From Akkermansia sp. (GTDB lineage Bacteria > Verrucomicrobiota > Verrucomicrobiia > Verrucomicrobiales > Akkermansiaceae), in the NCBI GenBank assembly GCA_017471985.1, contig JAFURE010000014.1, forward strand, positions 1 to 64,000: a stretch of 64,000 nt of DNA. The letters are read 5' to 3'. The position numbers and the translations under genes are program-made. Position 1 is the stretch's first letter; the number at the start of each line of letters is the position of its first letter. The notes beneath the pieces are model-generated. The model was given only the letters and a program-made list of their open reading frames with translations. It was not told the origin of the DNA and did no database searches. Shown here in pieces: positions 25,160 to 32,371 of the stretch.

Positions 25160-26158
25160 ATGAATTCCTCTCTCAAAATTCTTCTTGGTGTAGCAATCTG
25201 TGGTTTCGGTTATGTTCAGGCCGGTACTCAGTATTGGGCAAATGGTGTTAATGAACAGGGTGGGTGGTATGATGCTAATAAATCATACGCTGTCGAGAAT
25301 GACGGCGATGATATGATGTGTTATGCAGCATCTGCCTCAAACTTAATAGCGTGGTGGCAGGATTCGCAGCCTATTATCCCTGACGGAATTCCCACGAAGT
25401 TGGAGAATATCTGGTCAACGTATAAGGCGGCATCAAACTCCAACGGTGAAAACGGGGGAGATGCCGGTTGGGCCATGGCATGGTGGATTGGCGGCGTGTA
25501 CAGACCCACGACGTCAGATGAAGCTAATCGTTGGGTTTCTTCACACGTCCAGCTTTATGACTACTCTGAGCTGAAAGCTCATTCCGGTTATTACTATGAC
25601 CAGTGCAATCTCACTTGCGAAGATGTATCGGCTTTTGTTGGTGCGTATGTCAACAGCGATAATTATCTGGTGAGTTCATATACCATGAGTAATGATTTGG
25701 TATCGGGCGGCCTTTTCGAAAACAAGACTTTTGGCGAAATTTTTGAAGCCGGATATGGTGTTTCTCTGGGGATTGCTAACGATGCCGGCTCATTGGCTCA
25801 CGCTATTACTCTGTGGGGGGTGGAGTATGATGATTCCGGGAACCTTGCCAAGATGTGGTTAACGGATTCCGATGATTCCCGAATTGAAAATGGGAAGCCT
25901 CGCTTGGTGGAAGCAACTGTTTATACAGATAAAGAGAATTTGAACAGAACATATTTCAAGACAGAGGATGTTTTGGTTCCGGTTGAAGGGAAACCGGGCT
26001 ACTTCTATGTGATTAGTTATTCTGAAGAGGAGAAGGTGTATATAGATTCCGTTCATCTGCTCAATCCCAATGCTTTTTCTGTCGTTCCCGAACCGGCTAC
26101 GGCGACTTTGAGCATGATGGTACTCATGGGGCTTGCTGCTCGCCGTCGCCGCAGGTAA
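25160..26158 (+). CDS. IdeS/Mac-like (C66-type) cysteine protease with PEP-CTERM tail
   Basis: 332 aa with a signal peptide (MNSSLKILLGVAICGFGYVQA). GGWYDANKSYAVENDGDDMMC then YAASASNLIAWW resembles the IdeS active-site region (GWYD-NK-DDLLC-A-HWW), putting the nucleophile at Cys54. HAITLWGVEYD-GNLAKMWLTDSDDS resembles the IdeS His/Asp region, with His214 and Asp236/Asp238. The His-to-Asp spacing of 22 equals that recalled for IdeS (His262-Asp284). Residues 309-332 are a PEP-CTERM signal (VPEP, hydrophobic helix, RRRRR), so the enzyme is sorted to the cell surface. IdeS cleaves IgG in the hinge; the substrate here is unknown. An in-frame TTG at 25130 is less likely because it puts residues before the signal peptide. 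Confidence 0.8.
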   Translation: MNSSLKILLGVAICGFGYVQAGTQYWANGVNEQGGWYDANKSYAVENDGDDMMCYAASASNLIAWWQDSQPIIPDGIPTKLENIWSTYKAASNSNGENGGDAGWAMAWWIGGVYRPTTSDEANRWVSSHVQLYDYSELKAHSGYYYDQCNLTCEDVSAFVGAYVNSDNYLVSSYTMSNDLVSGGLFENKTFGEIFEAGYGVSLGIANDAGSLAHAITLWGVEYDDSGNLAKMWLTDSDDSRIENGKPRLVEATVYTDKENLNRTYFKTEDVLVPVEGKPGYFYVISYSEEEKVYIDSVHLLNPNAFSVVPEPATATLSMMVLMGLAARRRRR

Positions 26159-26183
26159 GCAAATCGGAGATTATGCAATAGCA

Positions 26184-26221
26184 ATGACCGCCGCGTGGAG
26201 TTCGCCGGCGGTCATCTTTTT
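26184..26221 (+). terminator. Terminator after IdeS-like gene
   Basis: Stem ATGACCGCCG / CGGCGGTCAT with a 12-nt loop, then C and five T. Confidence 0.85.
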
Positions 26222-26225
26222 CAAG

Positions 26226-26257
26226 TAAAAAGCCCGGCTCGCTGTGAGCCGGGCTTT
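26226..26257 (-). terminator. Terminator after ilvC
   Basis: Minus-strand stem AAAGCCCGGCTC / GAGCCGGGCTTT with a 5-nt loop and a T run (TTTTTA). It is 30 nt past the ilvC stop and converges with the terminator at 26184-26221. Confidence 0.9.
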
Positions 26258-26286
26258 GCGAAATGCTATATCTGCGAGGCAGGGTA

Positions 26287-27267
26287 TCAGTTGCGCTCGA
26301 AGAGGGCGCGAATCTTGCTGCCCACCACCTCAACCGGGTGCTCAGCCAGAGCGGCACGCTTGGCAAGCAGGTTGGGAGCGCCGGCTGCGGCCTCTGCCAG
26401 CCATACGCGAGCGAACTCGCCGCTCTCGATGCGCTTGAGGCTCTCCTTCATCTTTTCCTTCACCTCCGGGCCGAGGATCTGCGGGCCGTTGTAGTACTCG
26501 CCGAACTCAGCCGTGTTGGAAATCACGCCGTTCATGGCCTGAATACCCTTGTTGTAGATGATGTCCACGATGAGCTTGGCCTCGTGTACGCACTCGAAGT
26601 AGGCCATTTCGGCGGGGTAGCCGGCCTCAATCAGAGTCTCGAAACCGTACTTCATGAGGTCTACCAGACCACCGCAGAGCACGTTCTGCTCACCGAACAG
26701 GTCTTCGTAGGTCTCCTGCTGCATGGTGCACTCCAGCACGCCACCGCGGGTCAGACCCTCGGCCTTGGCCATGGCAAGAGCCACGTTCTTGGCATTGCCG
26801 CTGGGGTTCTGGAATACGGCAATAAGACCGGGGCAGCCGAAGCCCTCCTCGAACACGCGGCGAACCTCCGTGCCCGGGCCTTTCGGGGCTACCATGATGA
26901 CGTCCACATCTGCCGGCGGCTCGATGGTCTTGAACACGTAGGCAAAGCCGTGAGAGCAGCACAGGGTCTTGCCGGCGCACAGACCGGGCTTAATCTGGTT
27001 GGCGTATACGGAACCGTGCATCTCATCGGGCAGAAGAATGTGGATGATGTCGGCCTTGGCAGCAGCCTCGTCCACGGTCATGACTTCAAAGCCGTCCTGT
27101 ACAGCGGCATCCCAGCTCTTGCCGGGGCGAATGCCGATGATGACGTGCACGCCGCTGTCGCGCATGCAGAGAGCCTGAGCGCGACCCTGAGCGCCGTAAC
27201 CGATGACGGCCACGGTCTTGCCATTAAGAACGCTTACGTCAGCGTCCTTGTCGTGAAGAATTTCCAT
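26287..27267 (-). CDS. ilvC: Ketol-acid reductoisomerase (class I)
   Basis: 326 aa. Second step of branched-chain amino acid synthesis (acetolactate to dihydroxyisovalerate, NADPH). The Rossmann motif GYGAQGRAQA is at about 23-32. KARI-domain metal and substrate residues occur in ETYEDLFGEQNVLCGG (about 187-202) and YFECVHEAKLIVDIIYNKG (about 220-238). The length fits the short class I form. No other ilv gene is adjacent. Confidence 0.96.
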   Translation of the reverse strand: MEILHDKDADVSVLNGKTVAVIGYGAQGRAQALCMRDSGVHVIIGIRPGKSWDAAVQDGFEVMTVDEAAAKADIIHILLPDEMHGSVYANQIKPGLCAGKTLCCSHGFAYVFKTIEPPADVDVIMVAPKGPGTEVRRVFEEGFGCPGLIAVFQNPSGNAKNVALAMAKAEGLTRGGVLECTMQQETYEDLFGEQNVLCGGLVDLMKYGFETLIEAGYPAEMAYFECVHEAKLIVDIIYNKGIQAMNGVISNTAEFGEYYNGPQILGPEVKEKMKESLKRIESGEFARVWLAEAAAGAPNLLAKRAALAEHPVEVVGSKIRALFERN

Positions 27268-27297
27268 TGTCTTGATGTGGTTTGTATTGAATCTTCC

Positions 27298-27315
27298 GCA
27301 CCCGTGCGCGGGTGC
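27298..27315 (-). other. 5'-leader hairpin of ilvC mRNA
   Basis: Stem GCACCCG / CGGGTGC with a 4-nt loop, placed within the first 20 nt of the predicted ilvC transcript. No U run follows, so it is not a terminator; it may protect the 5' end or affect translation. Confidence 0.45.
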
Positions 27316-27323
27316 TCTTTGCT

Positions 27324-27351
27324 AATCTAGCAGCAATCCCCCGGATTTCAA
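27324..27351 (-). promoter_or_regulatory. ilvC promoter
   Basis: Minus strand TTGAAA (27351-27346), 16-nt spacer, TAGATT (27329-27324). Confidence 0.6.
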
Positions 27352-27396
27352 GTCAATAATGCGACATAATGATTTGAAAATTATGAATTATTTTGA

Positions 27397-27425
27397 TTGA
27401 CAATGAGGAGCAATCAGTGTATGCT
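27397..27425 (+). promoter_or_regulatory. rpsB-tsf promoter
   Basis: TTGACA (27397-27402), 17-nt spacer, TATGCT (27420-27425). The predicted transcript has a leader of about 110 nt before rpsB, long for this window, where an r-protein autoregulatory structure could lie. Confidence 0.85.
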
Positions 27426-27540
27426 GCGTGTCCCCGCTGATGCTGCAATACCAACAACGGAGGGCTGGGGGCCAGAGCGCAGCACCTTCCGCACACTCGT
27501 GCATCCTGATATAAGGTTGCACACAACACATACAAATACA

Positions 27541-28221
27541 ATGATTAACGAACTCGTTACCAAGATGGTTGAGGCCGGTGTACACTATGGTCACCAGACC
27601 CGCAAGTGGCACCCCAACATGAAGAAGTACATTCTCACTCAGAAGAATGGCATTCACATCATCAACCTCGAGGAGACTGAAAAGTGCCTCGACAAGGCTT
27701 GCGCTTTCCTCGCCGAGAAGGCCGCCAAGAACAAGAAGATTCTCTTCGTTGGCTGCAAGCGTCAGGCTCAGGAGGCTGTTAAGGAGGCCGCTGAGGCCAC
27801 CGGTCAGTACTATGTGAACTTCCGTTGGCTGGGTGGTATGCTCACCAACATGGCCACCATCAAGAAGAGCATTGCTCGCCTTGATTGGCTCGAGAACCTC
27901 GACAAGCAGCCCGAGTACAAGAGCATGTCCAAGAAGGAGCTCGCCGCTCTGGCTCGTGAGCGCGAGAAGCTTCTGCGTAACCTGCAGGGTATCCGCAACA
28001 TGGGTGGTGCTCCCGACGTGATGGTTGCTATCGGTGCCGACCACGAGGATATCGCCATTCGCGAGGCTCACATTCTGGGCATTCCCGTGATTGTGCTGAC
28101 CGACACGAACGCCGACCCCGAGAGCGTGGATTTCCCGATTCCCGGCAACGACGACGCCGTGCGTTCTATCCGCCTGATTCTCTCCGTCCTGACGGAGGCT
28201 ATCAACAAGAACAAGGCTTAA
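27541..28221 (+). CDS. rpsB: 30S ribosomal protein S2
   Basis: 226 aa from the ATG at 27541 (MINELVTKMVEAGVHYGHQTRKWHPNM). The upstream in-frame codons belong to the leader and promoter. Family markers: GVHYGHQTRKWHPNMKKYI, NFRWLGGMLTN and GIPVIVLTDTNADPESVDFPIPGNDDA. Strong third-position C/T bias fits high expression. Cotranscribed with tsf 33 nt downstream, the usual arrangement. Confidence 0.98.
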   Translation: MINELVTKMVEAGVHYGHQTRKWHPNMKKYILTQKNGIHIINLEETEKCLDKACAFLAEKAAKNKKILFVGCKRQAQEAVKEAAEATGQYYVNFRWLGGMLTNMATIKKSIARLDWLENLDKQPEYKSMSKKELAALAREREKLLRNLQGIRNMGGAPDVMVAIGADHEDIAIREAHILGIPVIVLTDTNADPESVDFPIPGNDDAVRSIRLILSVLTEAINKNKA

Positions 28222-28254
28222 TAGCCCCGTATAAACCGATTTTAAGATATTACT

Positions 28255-29121
28255 ATGGCTGAAATTACCGCCCAGATGGTCAAGGAGCTGCGCGCCAAGA
28301 CCGACGCCGGCATGATGGACTGCAAGAACGCTCTTATCGAGTGTGACGGCAACATGGAAGAGGCTGTGAAGTACCTCCGCGAGAAGGGTATCGCCAAGGC
28401 TGCCAAGAAGGCTGACCGCGACGCCAAGGAGGGTGTTGTTACCACCGTTGTGGAGGGTAACGACGGCATCATCTTCGAGATTAACTGCGAGACCGACTTC
28501 TGCTCCAAGGGTGACAAGTTCAAGGCCCTCGTGGCTGAGGTCGCTGCCGCGCTGAAGGCTTCTGCCGCCAAGAACCTGGAGGAGGCCCTCAACGTTGCCC
28601 TCAACGGCACGACCGTTGAGAAGTACATCGCCGAGCAGTGCGCCGCCATCGGTGAGAACATGAAGCTGCGCAAGTTCGCCCGCTACACGCTGGAGGGCGA
28701 GGGTAGCATCGTTTCCTACATCCACATGGGTGGCAAGGTAGGCGTGCTCCTGCAGGTTGCCTGCGGCAAGGCCGACACTCTGGCCGCCGCCGACTTCCAG
28801 ACCATGTGCAAGGACATCACCCTGCACATCGCTGCCTGCGCACCCAAGAGCGTTGACTCCTCTTCTCTCGACCCCGCCTTCGTGGCCGAGGAGCAGGAGA
28901 TTGCCAAGGCTCAGCTCATCGCTGAGGGTAAGCCCGAGGCTCTGCTCGAGAAGATTCTTCCCGGCAAGCTCAAGGCCCTCTACAAGCAGAGCTGCCTGCT
29001 GAGCCAGGAGTTCGTGAAGGACGGCTCTATCACTGTGGAGAAGCTCGTGGCCAATGTGTCCAAGCAGCTTGGTGACACCATCACCGTGGTTGCTTTCGAG
29101 CGCTTCCAGCTCGGTGCTTAA
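28255..29121 (+). CDS. tsf: Elongation factor Ts
   Basis: 288 aa. Nucleotide exchange factor for EF-Tu. The N-terminal UBA-like module has VKELRAKTDAGMMDCKNAL (Thr-Asp-Ala-Gly, about 8-26), followed by the EF-Tu contact motif FEINCETDFCSKGDKF (about 76-91) and the C-terminal VGVLLQVACGKAD and LLSQEFVKDGSITVEKLV segments. Length normal. Ends the rpsB operon. Confidence 0.98.
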   Translation: MAEITAQMVKELRAKTDAGMMDCKNALIECDGNMEEAVKYLREKGIAKAAKKADRDAKEGVVTTVVEGNDGIIFEINCETDFCSKGDKFKALVAEVAAALKASAAKNLEEALNVALNGTTVEKYIAEQCAAIGENMKLRKFARYTLEGEGSIVSYIHMGGKVGVLLQVACGKADTLAAADFQTMCKDITLHIAACAPKSVDSSSLDPAFVAEEQEIAKAQLIAEGKPEALLEKILPGKLKALYKQSCLLSQEFVKDGSITVEKLVANVSKQLGDTITVVAFERFQLGA

Positions 29122-29143
29122 TTCACCACCTATTTTTCATTCA

Positions 29144-29179
29144 GGGCACGGAGCAGACAACGGCTCCGTGCCCTTTTTT
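29144..29179 (+). terminator. Terminator after tsf
   Basis: An 11-bp stem GGGCACGGAGC / GCTCCGTGCCC, 8-nt loop, six T. Confidence 0.95.
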
Positions 29180-29202
29180 CAATGTTGAACACAGGAATTG
29201 CC

Positions 29203-29988
29203 ATGAATGCTGTTACGGTAAAGGATGCCCGCGTATTCCTCAGCGGGCGTGAGATTCTGCACAATATCAACTGGCAGGTGCAGCGTGGGGAACGTTGTTT
29301 CATACTTGGTGCCAATGGTGCCGGCAAGACTACGCTGGTACGCATGCTGATGGGGTATGCGTGGCCGGTGTTCGGGGCTACGGTTGAGGTGCTGGGCAAG
29401 CGCTTCGGTACAGTGAACCTGCAGGAGCTGCGCAAGCATATTGCCTGGGTGAGCCCGCTCATGCACCAGTGGCTGGGTGATCGCGAGTGGACCGGGCGCG
29501 AGATGGTGCTCTCGGGGCCCGATGCTACTATCGGCCTGTACCGTGACCCCACTCCGGCAGAGGAGAAGAAGGCCGCAGCCCTCATGGCAAGCCTGCGTGC
29601 CGAGCACCTGATGGACCGCACCGTGGCAACCATGAGCAGCGGCGAGCAGGTGAAGGTGCTCATTGCCCGTGCTCTCATGACTGACCCGGAGCTTATGATA
29701 CTCGATGAGCCAAGCGTGTATCTCGACATTGCCGGGCGCGAGTTCCTGCTGCATACTATCGAGGAGCTGGCTGACACGCACCCTCAGCTCACCATTATTT
29801 TCATCACTCAGCGTATCGAGGATATTCTGCCGGTGTTTTCACGCGGCATGATTTTGAAACAGGGCAATATCCTTTCCTACGGCTCACGAGAGGATGTGCT
29901 CACGGAGCAGAATCTGCGCGCGGCCTTTGACCTCGATATCAGACTTATCAAGGCTCGCAACGGTCGGTTGTGGACTGTTATTGAGTAA
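29203..29988 (+). CDS. ABC-type ATPase subunit
   Basis: 261 aa from the ATG at 29203 (MNAVTVKDARVFLSG). The ATG at 29182 abuts the tsf terminator and has no leader; the 29203 start is preceded by AGGAA, one of very few purine-rich sites in this window. Walker A GANGAGKTT (about 38-46), signature MSSGEQ (about 145), Walker B LMILDEPSVYLD (about 165) and a switch region FITQRIED. No permease is adjacent. The single-domain form with a Gln rather than a His in the switch position resembles ModF/molybdate- or iron-related ATPases, but the substrate is unknown. Confidence 0.85.
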   Translation: MNAVTVKDARVFLSGREILHNINWQVQRGERCFILGANGAGKTTLVRMLMGYAWPVFGATVEVLGKRFGTVNLQELRKHIAWVSPLMHQWLGDREWTGREMVLSGPDATIGLYRDPTPAEEKKAAALMASLRAEHLMDRTVATMSSGEQVKVLIARALMTDPELMILDEPSVYLDIAGREFLLHTIEELADTHPQLTIIFITQRIEDILPVFSRGMILKQGNILSYGSREDVLTEQNLRAAFDLDIRLIKARNGRLWTVIE

Positions 29989-29994
29989 AAGCTC

Positions 29995-30510
29995 TCAGCT
30001 GTCTGCTGAGAGCTGCAGGAAGGCATTCAGCTCAGCCAGGGCGCGCTGCTGGGTAGGGCAGGCACGGCGACGGTCGCCAAGTGCGTAACTGCAGCGGGTC
30101 ATGCCGCTGAAGTGGTAGCTGGTAAGCCCCTTGCTGCGCAGGGCGTCCATGCGCTCACGCAGTTCGGTGTAAAAGAACAGGGGCAGGGGAGATTTCTCGG
30201 CGATGGTATCCAGCTCTATATCAACGGGCGGCGGTTGTTTGCGCAGGTGATTGGCAATCAGCGGCAGCCCGATTTGGTTGAGCAGGTTGCGCATGCGCTC
30301 GAACAGATAATCCAGCGGCACGGCATGCAGCGGGCAGTTGTTCTCCAGGTACTGTAGCACGCCCGCGGCGATTTCCTCCTTGAAGGGCAGGTGGGTGCCG
30401 GCGGAGCTTGCTGCCTCCTGCAGCACATTGACGAGCCAGGAAAGGTCATAATCCGAGAACACGCAATAGCCGTTCTGCAGCAGGGGTCGATTGTTCTTGA
30501 AGGATATCAT
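29995..30510 (-). CDS. Unknown protein coupled to nrdR
   Basis: 171 aa, soluble, no recognised domain. Features: a C-terminal segment with two Cys (GMTRCSYALGDRRRACPTQQRALAELNAFL) and a Pro/Asp-rich middle (KQPPPVDIELDTIAEKSPLPLFFY). Its ATG shares one base with the nrdR stop (TGATG), so it should be translated with NrdR. Ends six bases from the ABC ATPase stop (convergent). Function unknown; the coupling makes a link to deoxynucleotide regulation worth testing. Confidence 0.7.
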   Translation of the reverse strand: MISFKNNRPLLQNGYCVFSDYDLSWLVNVLQEAASSAGTHLPFKEEIAAGVLQYLENNCPLHAVPLDYLFERMRNLLNQIGLPLIANHLRKQPPPVDIELDTIAEKSPLPLFFYTELRERMDALRSKGLTSYHFSGMTRCSYALGDRRRACPTQQRALAELNAFLQLSADS

Positions 30511-30998
30511 CAGAAGGAAAGTTTGCGTTGTAAGGGGTCGTTCAGGCTCTTGCGCTCCATGCGGCGTATGAGTTCGATGAACTCGTCCACGTTCGCAAAT
30601 TGGCGGTAAACGGACACATAGCGAATATAGGCCACCGGGTCAATGGCCTGCAGCTTTTCTATGACCTTCATGCCGATGATGGAGGAAGGTACCTCGCGCT
30701 GATGGTCGCGGTGCAGTTCTGCCACGATTTCATCGGCTGCGATATCCAGCTGGTCCATGCTGACAGGGCGTTTCTCGCAGGCCTTTATCATGCCGCGCAG
30801 TATCTTTTCGCGGTTCAGGGCTTCGTGCACGTTGTCGCGCTTCATGACCCGCAGTTCCGTGCGCTCAATCTGCTCGTAGGTCGTGTAGCGGTACTGACAG
30901 CGCAGACATTCACGCCGCCGCCGTATACACGTGCCGTCTTTTGACGTACGCGAGTCGATTACCTTGTCTTCCATGTAGCCGCATTGAACGCATCTCAT
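30510..30998 (-). CDS. nrdR: Transcriptional repressor NrdR
   Basis: 162 aa from the ATG at 30998 (MRCVQCGYMEDKVIDSR). An N-terminal zinc ribbon (CVQCG ... CLRCQYRYTTYEQIE), then an ATP-cone domain (VMKRDNVHEALNREKILRGMIKACEKRPVS ... YIRYVSVYRQFANVDEF). NrdR senses dATP/ATP and represses ribonucleotide reductase genes. The -10 box lies 7 nt before the start codon (leaderless), and a palindrome sits in its promoter spacer. Confidence 0.96.
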   Translation of the reverse strand: MRCVQCGYMEDKVIDSRTSKDGTCIRRRRECLRCQYRYTTYEQIERTELRVMKRDNVHEALNREKILRGMIKACEKRPVSMDQLDIAADEIVAELHRDHQREVPSSIIGMKVIEKLQAIDPVAYIRYVSVYRQFANVDEFIELIRRMERKSLNDPLQRKLSF

Positions 30999-31005
30999 GC
31001 CGCTT

Positions 31006-31033
31006 ATCATACCACAACTTGTGGGGGCGTCAA
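31006..31033 (-). promoter_or_regulatory. nrdR promoter (leaderless)
   Basis: Minus strand TTGACG (31033-31028), 16-nt spacer, TATGAT (31011-31006), then 7 nt to the ATG at 30998. Confidence 0.75.
31012..31024. promoter_or_regulatory. Perfect palindrome in nrdR promoter spacer (possible operator)
   Basis: CCACAACTTGTGG is a 6+1+6 palindrome filling most of the -35/-10 spacer. NrdR boxes contain ACA...TGT half-sites, so autoregulation is possible, but only one box is seen where pairs are usual. Confidence 0.4.
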
Positions 31034-31165
31034 GCAGGTTATGGTGCCATATATTACTACTCTGTGGGTTGCAGCTGTCATGCTTATCTAGCTTTTCTTA
31101 ACTATCGTGCCCGAGCCGTTTTCTGAGAAAAAAATAAAAAAATGCGGCATTTTGAAACAAAAGCC

Positions 31166-31194
31166 TTGCAATCATGTAGGAAATATGGTAATTA
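31166..31194 (+). promoter_or_regulatory. Promoter of ArsC/Spx-like gene (leaderless)
   Basis: TTGCAA (31166-31171), 17-nt spacer, TAATTA (31189-31194), then 6 nt to the ATG at 31201. Confidence 0.6.
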
Positions 31195-31200
31195 AGATTC

Positions 31201-31563
31201 ATGAGCACACAGTTTATCGAATATCCGAAATGCACGACCTGCCGCAAAGCCAAGGTTTGGCTGCAGGAGCAGGGGGTGGATTTTACCGACCGTCATATAG
31301 CGGAGCAGGCGCCGACAGCCGAGGAACTGAAGGGGTGGTGGCAGCAGAGCGGCTTGCCGTTGAAAAAGTTTTTCAATACCTGCGGCATGAAGTACCGCGA
31401 GCTTAATCTGGCCGCGCGCCTGAAGGAGATGAGTGAGGATGAGATGCTGGCTTTGCTGGCGACCGATGGCATGCTGGTTAAGCGCCCCCTACTCGTCACT
31501 GACTCCGGCAAGGTGATTCCCGGCTTTAAGGCTGAGAGTTGGAGTGCTGCGCTCGGGAAATAA
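31201..31563 (+). CDS. ArsC/Spx/YffB-family protein
   Basis: 120 aa. Thioredoxin-like fold with the CxxC motif YPKCTTCRKAKVWL (Cys at about 11 and 14), then IAEQAPTAEELKGWW and the conserved LVKRPLLVTDSGKVIPGF (cis-Pro region). Arsenate reductases proper use Cys in CxxxxxR; the CTTCRKA form is seen in the YffB/MgsR/Spx group, whose roles include thiol-stress regulation or glutathione-linked reduction. No arsenic genes are adjacent, so arsenate reductase is only one option. Confidence 0.85.
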   Translation: MSTQFIEYPKCTTCRKAKVWLQEQGVDFTDRHIAEQAPTAEELKGWWQQSGLPLKKFFNTCGMKYRELNLAARLKEMSEDEMLALLATDGMLVKRPLLVTDSGKVIPGFKAESWSAALGK

Positions 31564-31593
31564 TTTTTGTAAGTGATAATAACGGAGAGACTC

Positions 31594-31628
31594 AGAGCCG
31601 TCCCTGTGACAGGGGGCGGCTCTTTTTT
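31594..31628 (+). terminator. Terminator after ArsC/Spx-like gene
   Basis: Stem AGAGCCG...CGGCTCT extended by a CCCTG/CAGGG part, followed by six T. Confidence 0.85.
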
Positions 31629-31665
31629 AGAGGCTCCGGGGACAAAACAAAATGTGTGGAAACGT

Positions 31666-32349
31666 TTACCGGGAGCTGTGAGAGTGTTGTTTTAGCTTCT
31701 TTTGCAACTCATCGTCCTTTTGCCTGACCTTCACGACAGAGGGGGAAGTGAGTAATTGCTGATATGCGGCATCGGGTAGCACCAGGGTGGGGCGCAGGTG
31801 TGCTTTGTCATTGCTGTGCTCAGCCACGCGCGAAGTCGGTATTGTTGACGATTCGTCCCAATATAAAATCTCCTCGTTGTTAATATCGTAAAATACGAGT
31901 ACGGGAGACACCCCGCCACAACAGCCACTCCACGGATTAAGCAGTACGGGGCGCAAGATATTCCCGTCAGAATCGAGATGCAAACGAGGGGCCGATGTCA
32001 TGAAGGCGCTCCGGGGCAGGGGCGGCATGGCTTTGGCTTGGGCCAGTAGGGATTCCACCTGCCTGAGTTCATCGCGACTGAGTACAATAGGTGTGGGTAA
32101 CAGGGAATCATCGCAGGCATCGCAATCGTATGTCCACTGCCACTCTGCCCGCACGACCTTTGGTAAGGTTTGATGCAGACGCGCTACACCGGAGTTGAGG
32201 GATTCTACATGACTGTTGTATTCTTTCAGACAGTGAGCTTCATGTTCTCGGTTGTATTCTGCCTGTTCCGACCACAACTGCAGCTGCTGACAGCTCACCA
32301 CAGTTGCAGCAACCAAAAGCGCCACAATTCCTCTCCCCTGTTTTTTCAT
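31666..32349 (-). CDS. Hypothetical lipoprotein
   Basis: 227 aa from the ATG at 32349 (MKKQGRGIVALLVAATVVSC). The lipobox (TVVSC) puts a lipid-modified Cys at 20. A helical, charged N-terminal part follows; Cys pairs occur in YDCDACDDS and WSGCCGG. No recognised domain. It lies 22 nt after the RNase D stop and is probably cotranscribed with it. Confidence 0.75.
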   Translation of the reverse strand: MKKQGRGIVALLVAATVVSCQQLQLWSEQAEYNREHEAHCLKEYNSHVESLNSGVARLHQTLPKVVRAEWQWTYDCDACDDSLLPTPIVLSRDELRQVESLLAQAKAMPPLPRSAFMTSAPRLHLDSDGNILRPVLLNPWSGCCGGVSPVLVFYDINNEEILYWDESSTIPTSRVAEHSNDKAHLRPTLVLPDAAYQQLLTSPSVVKVRQKDDELQKKLKQHSHSSR

Positions 32350-32371
32350 GGGTTGTGTAGGGGGCATTGGG

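Noticed and set aside
27388..28827. 479-codon minus-strand ORF opposite rpsB and tsf
   Set aside because: Arises from strong codon bias of two highly expressed genes; both real genes are certain.
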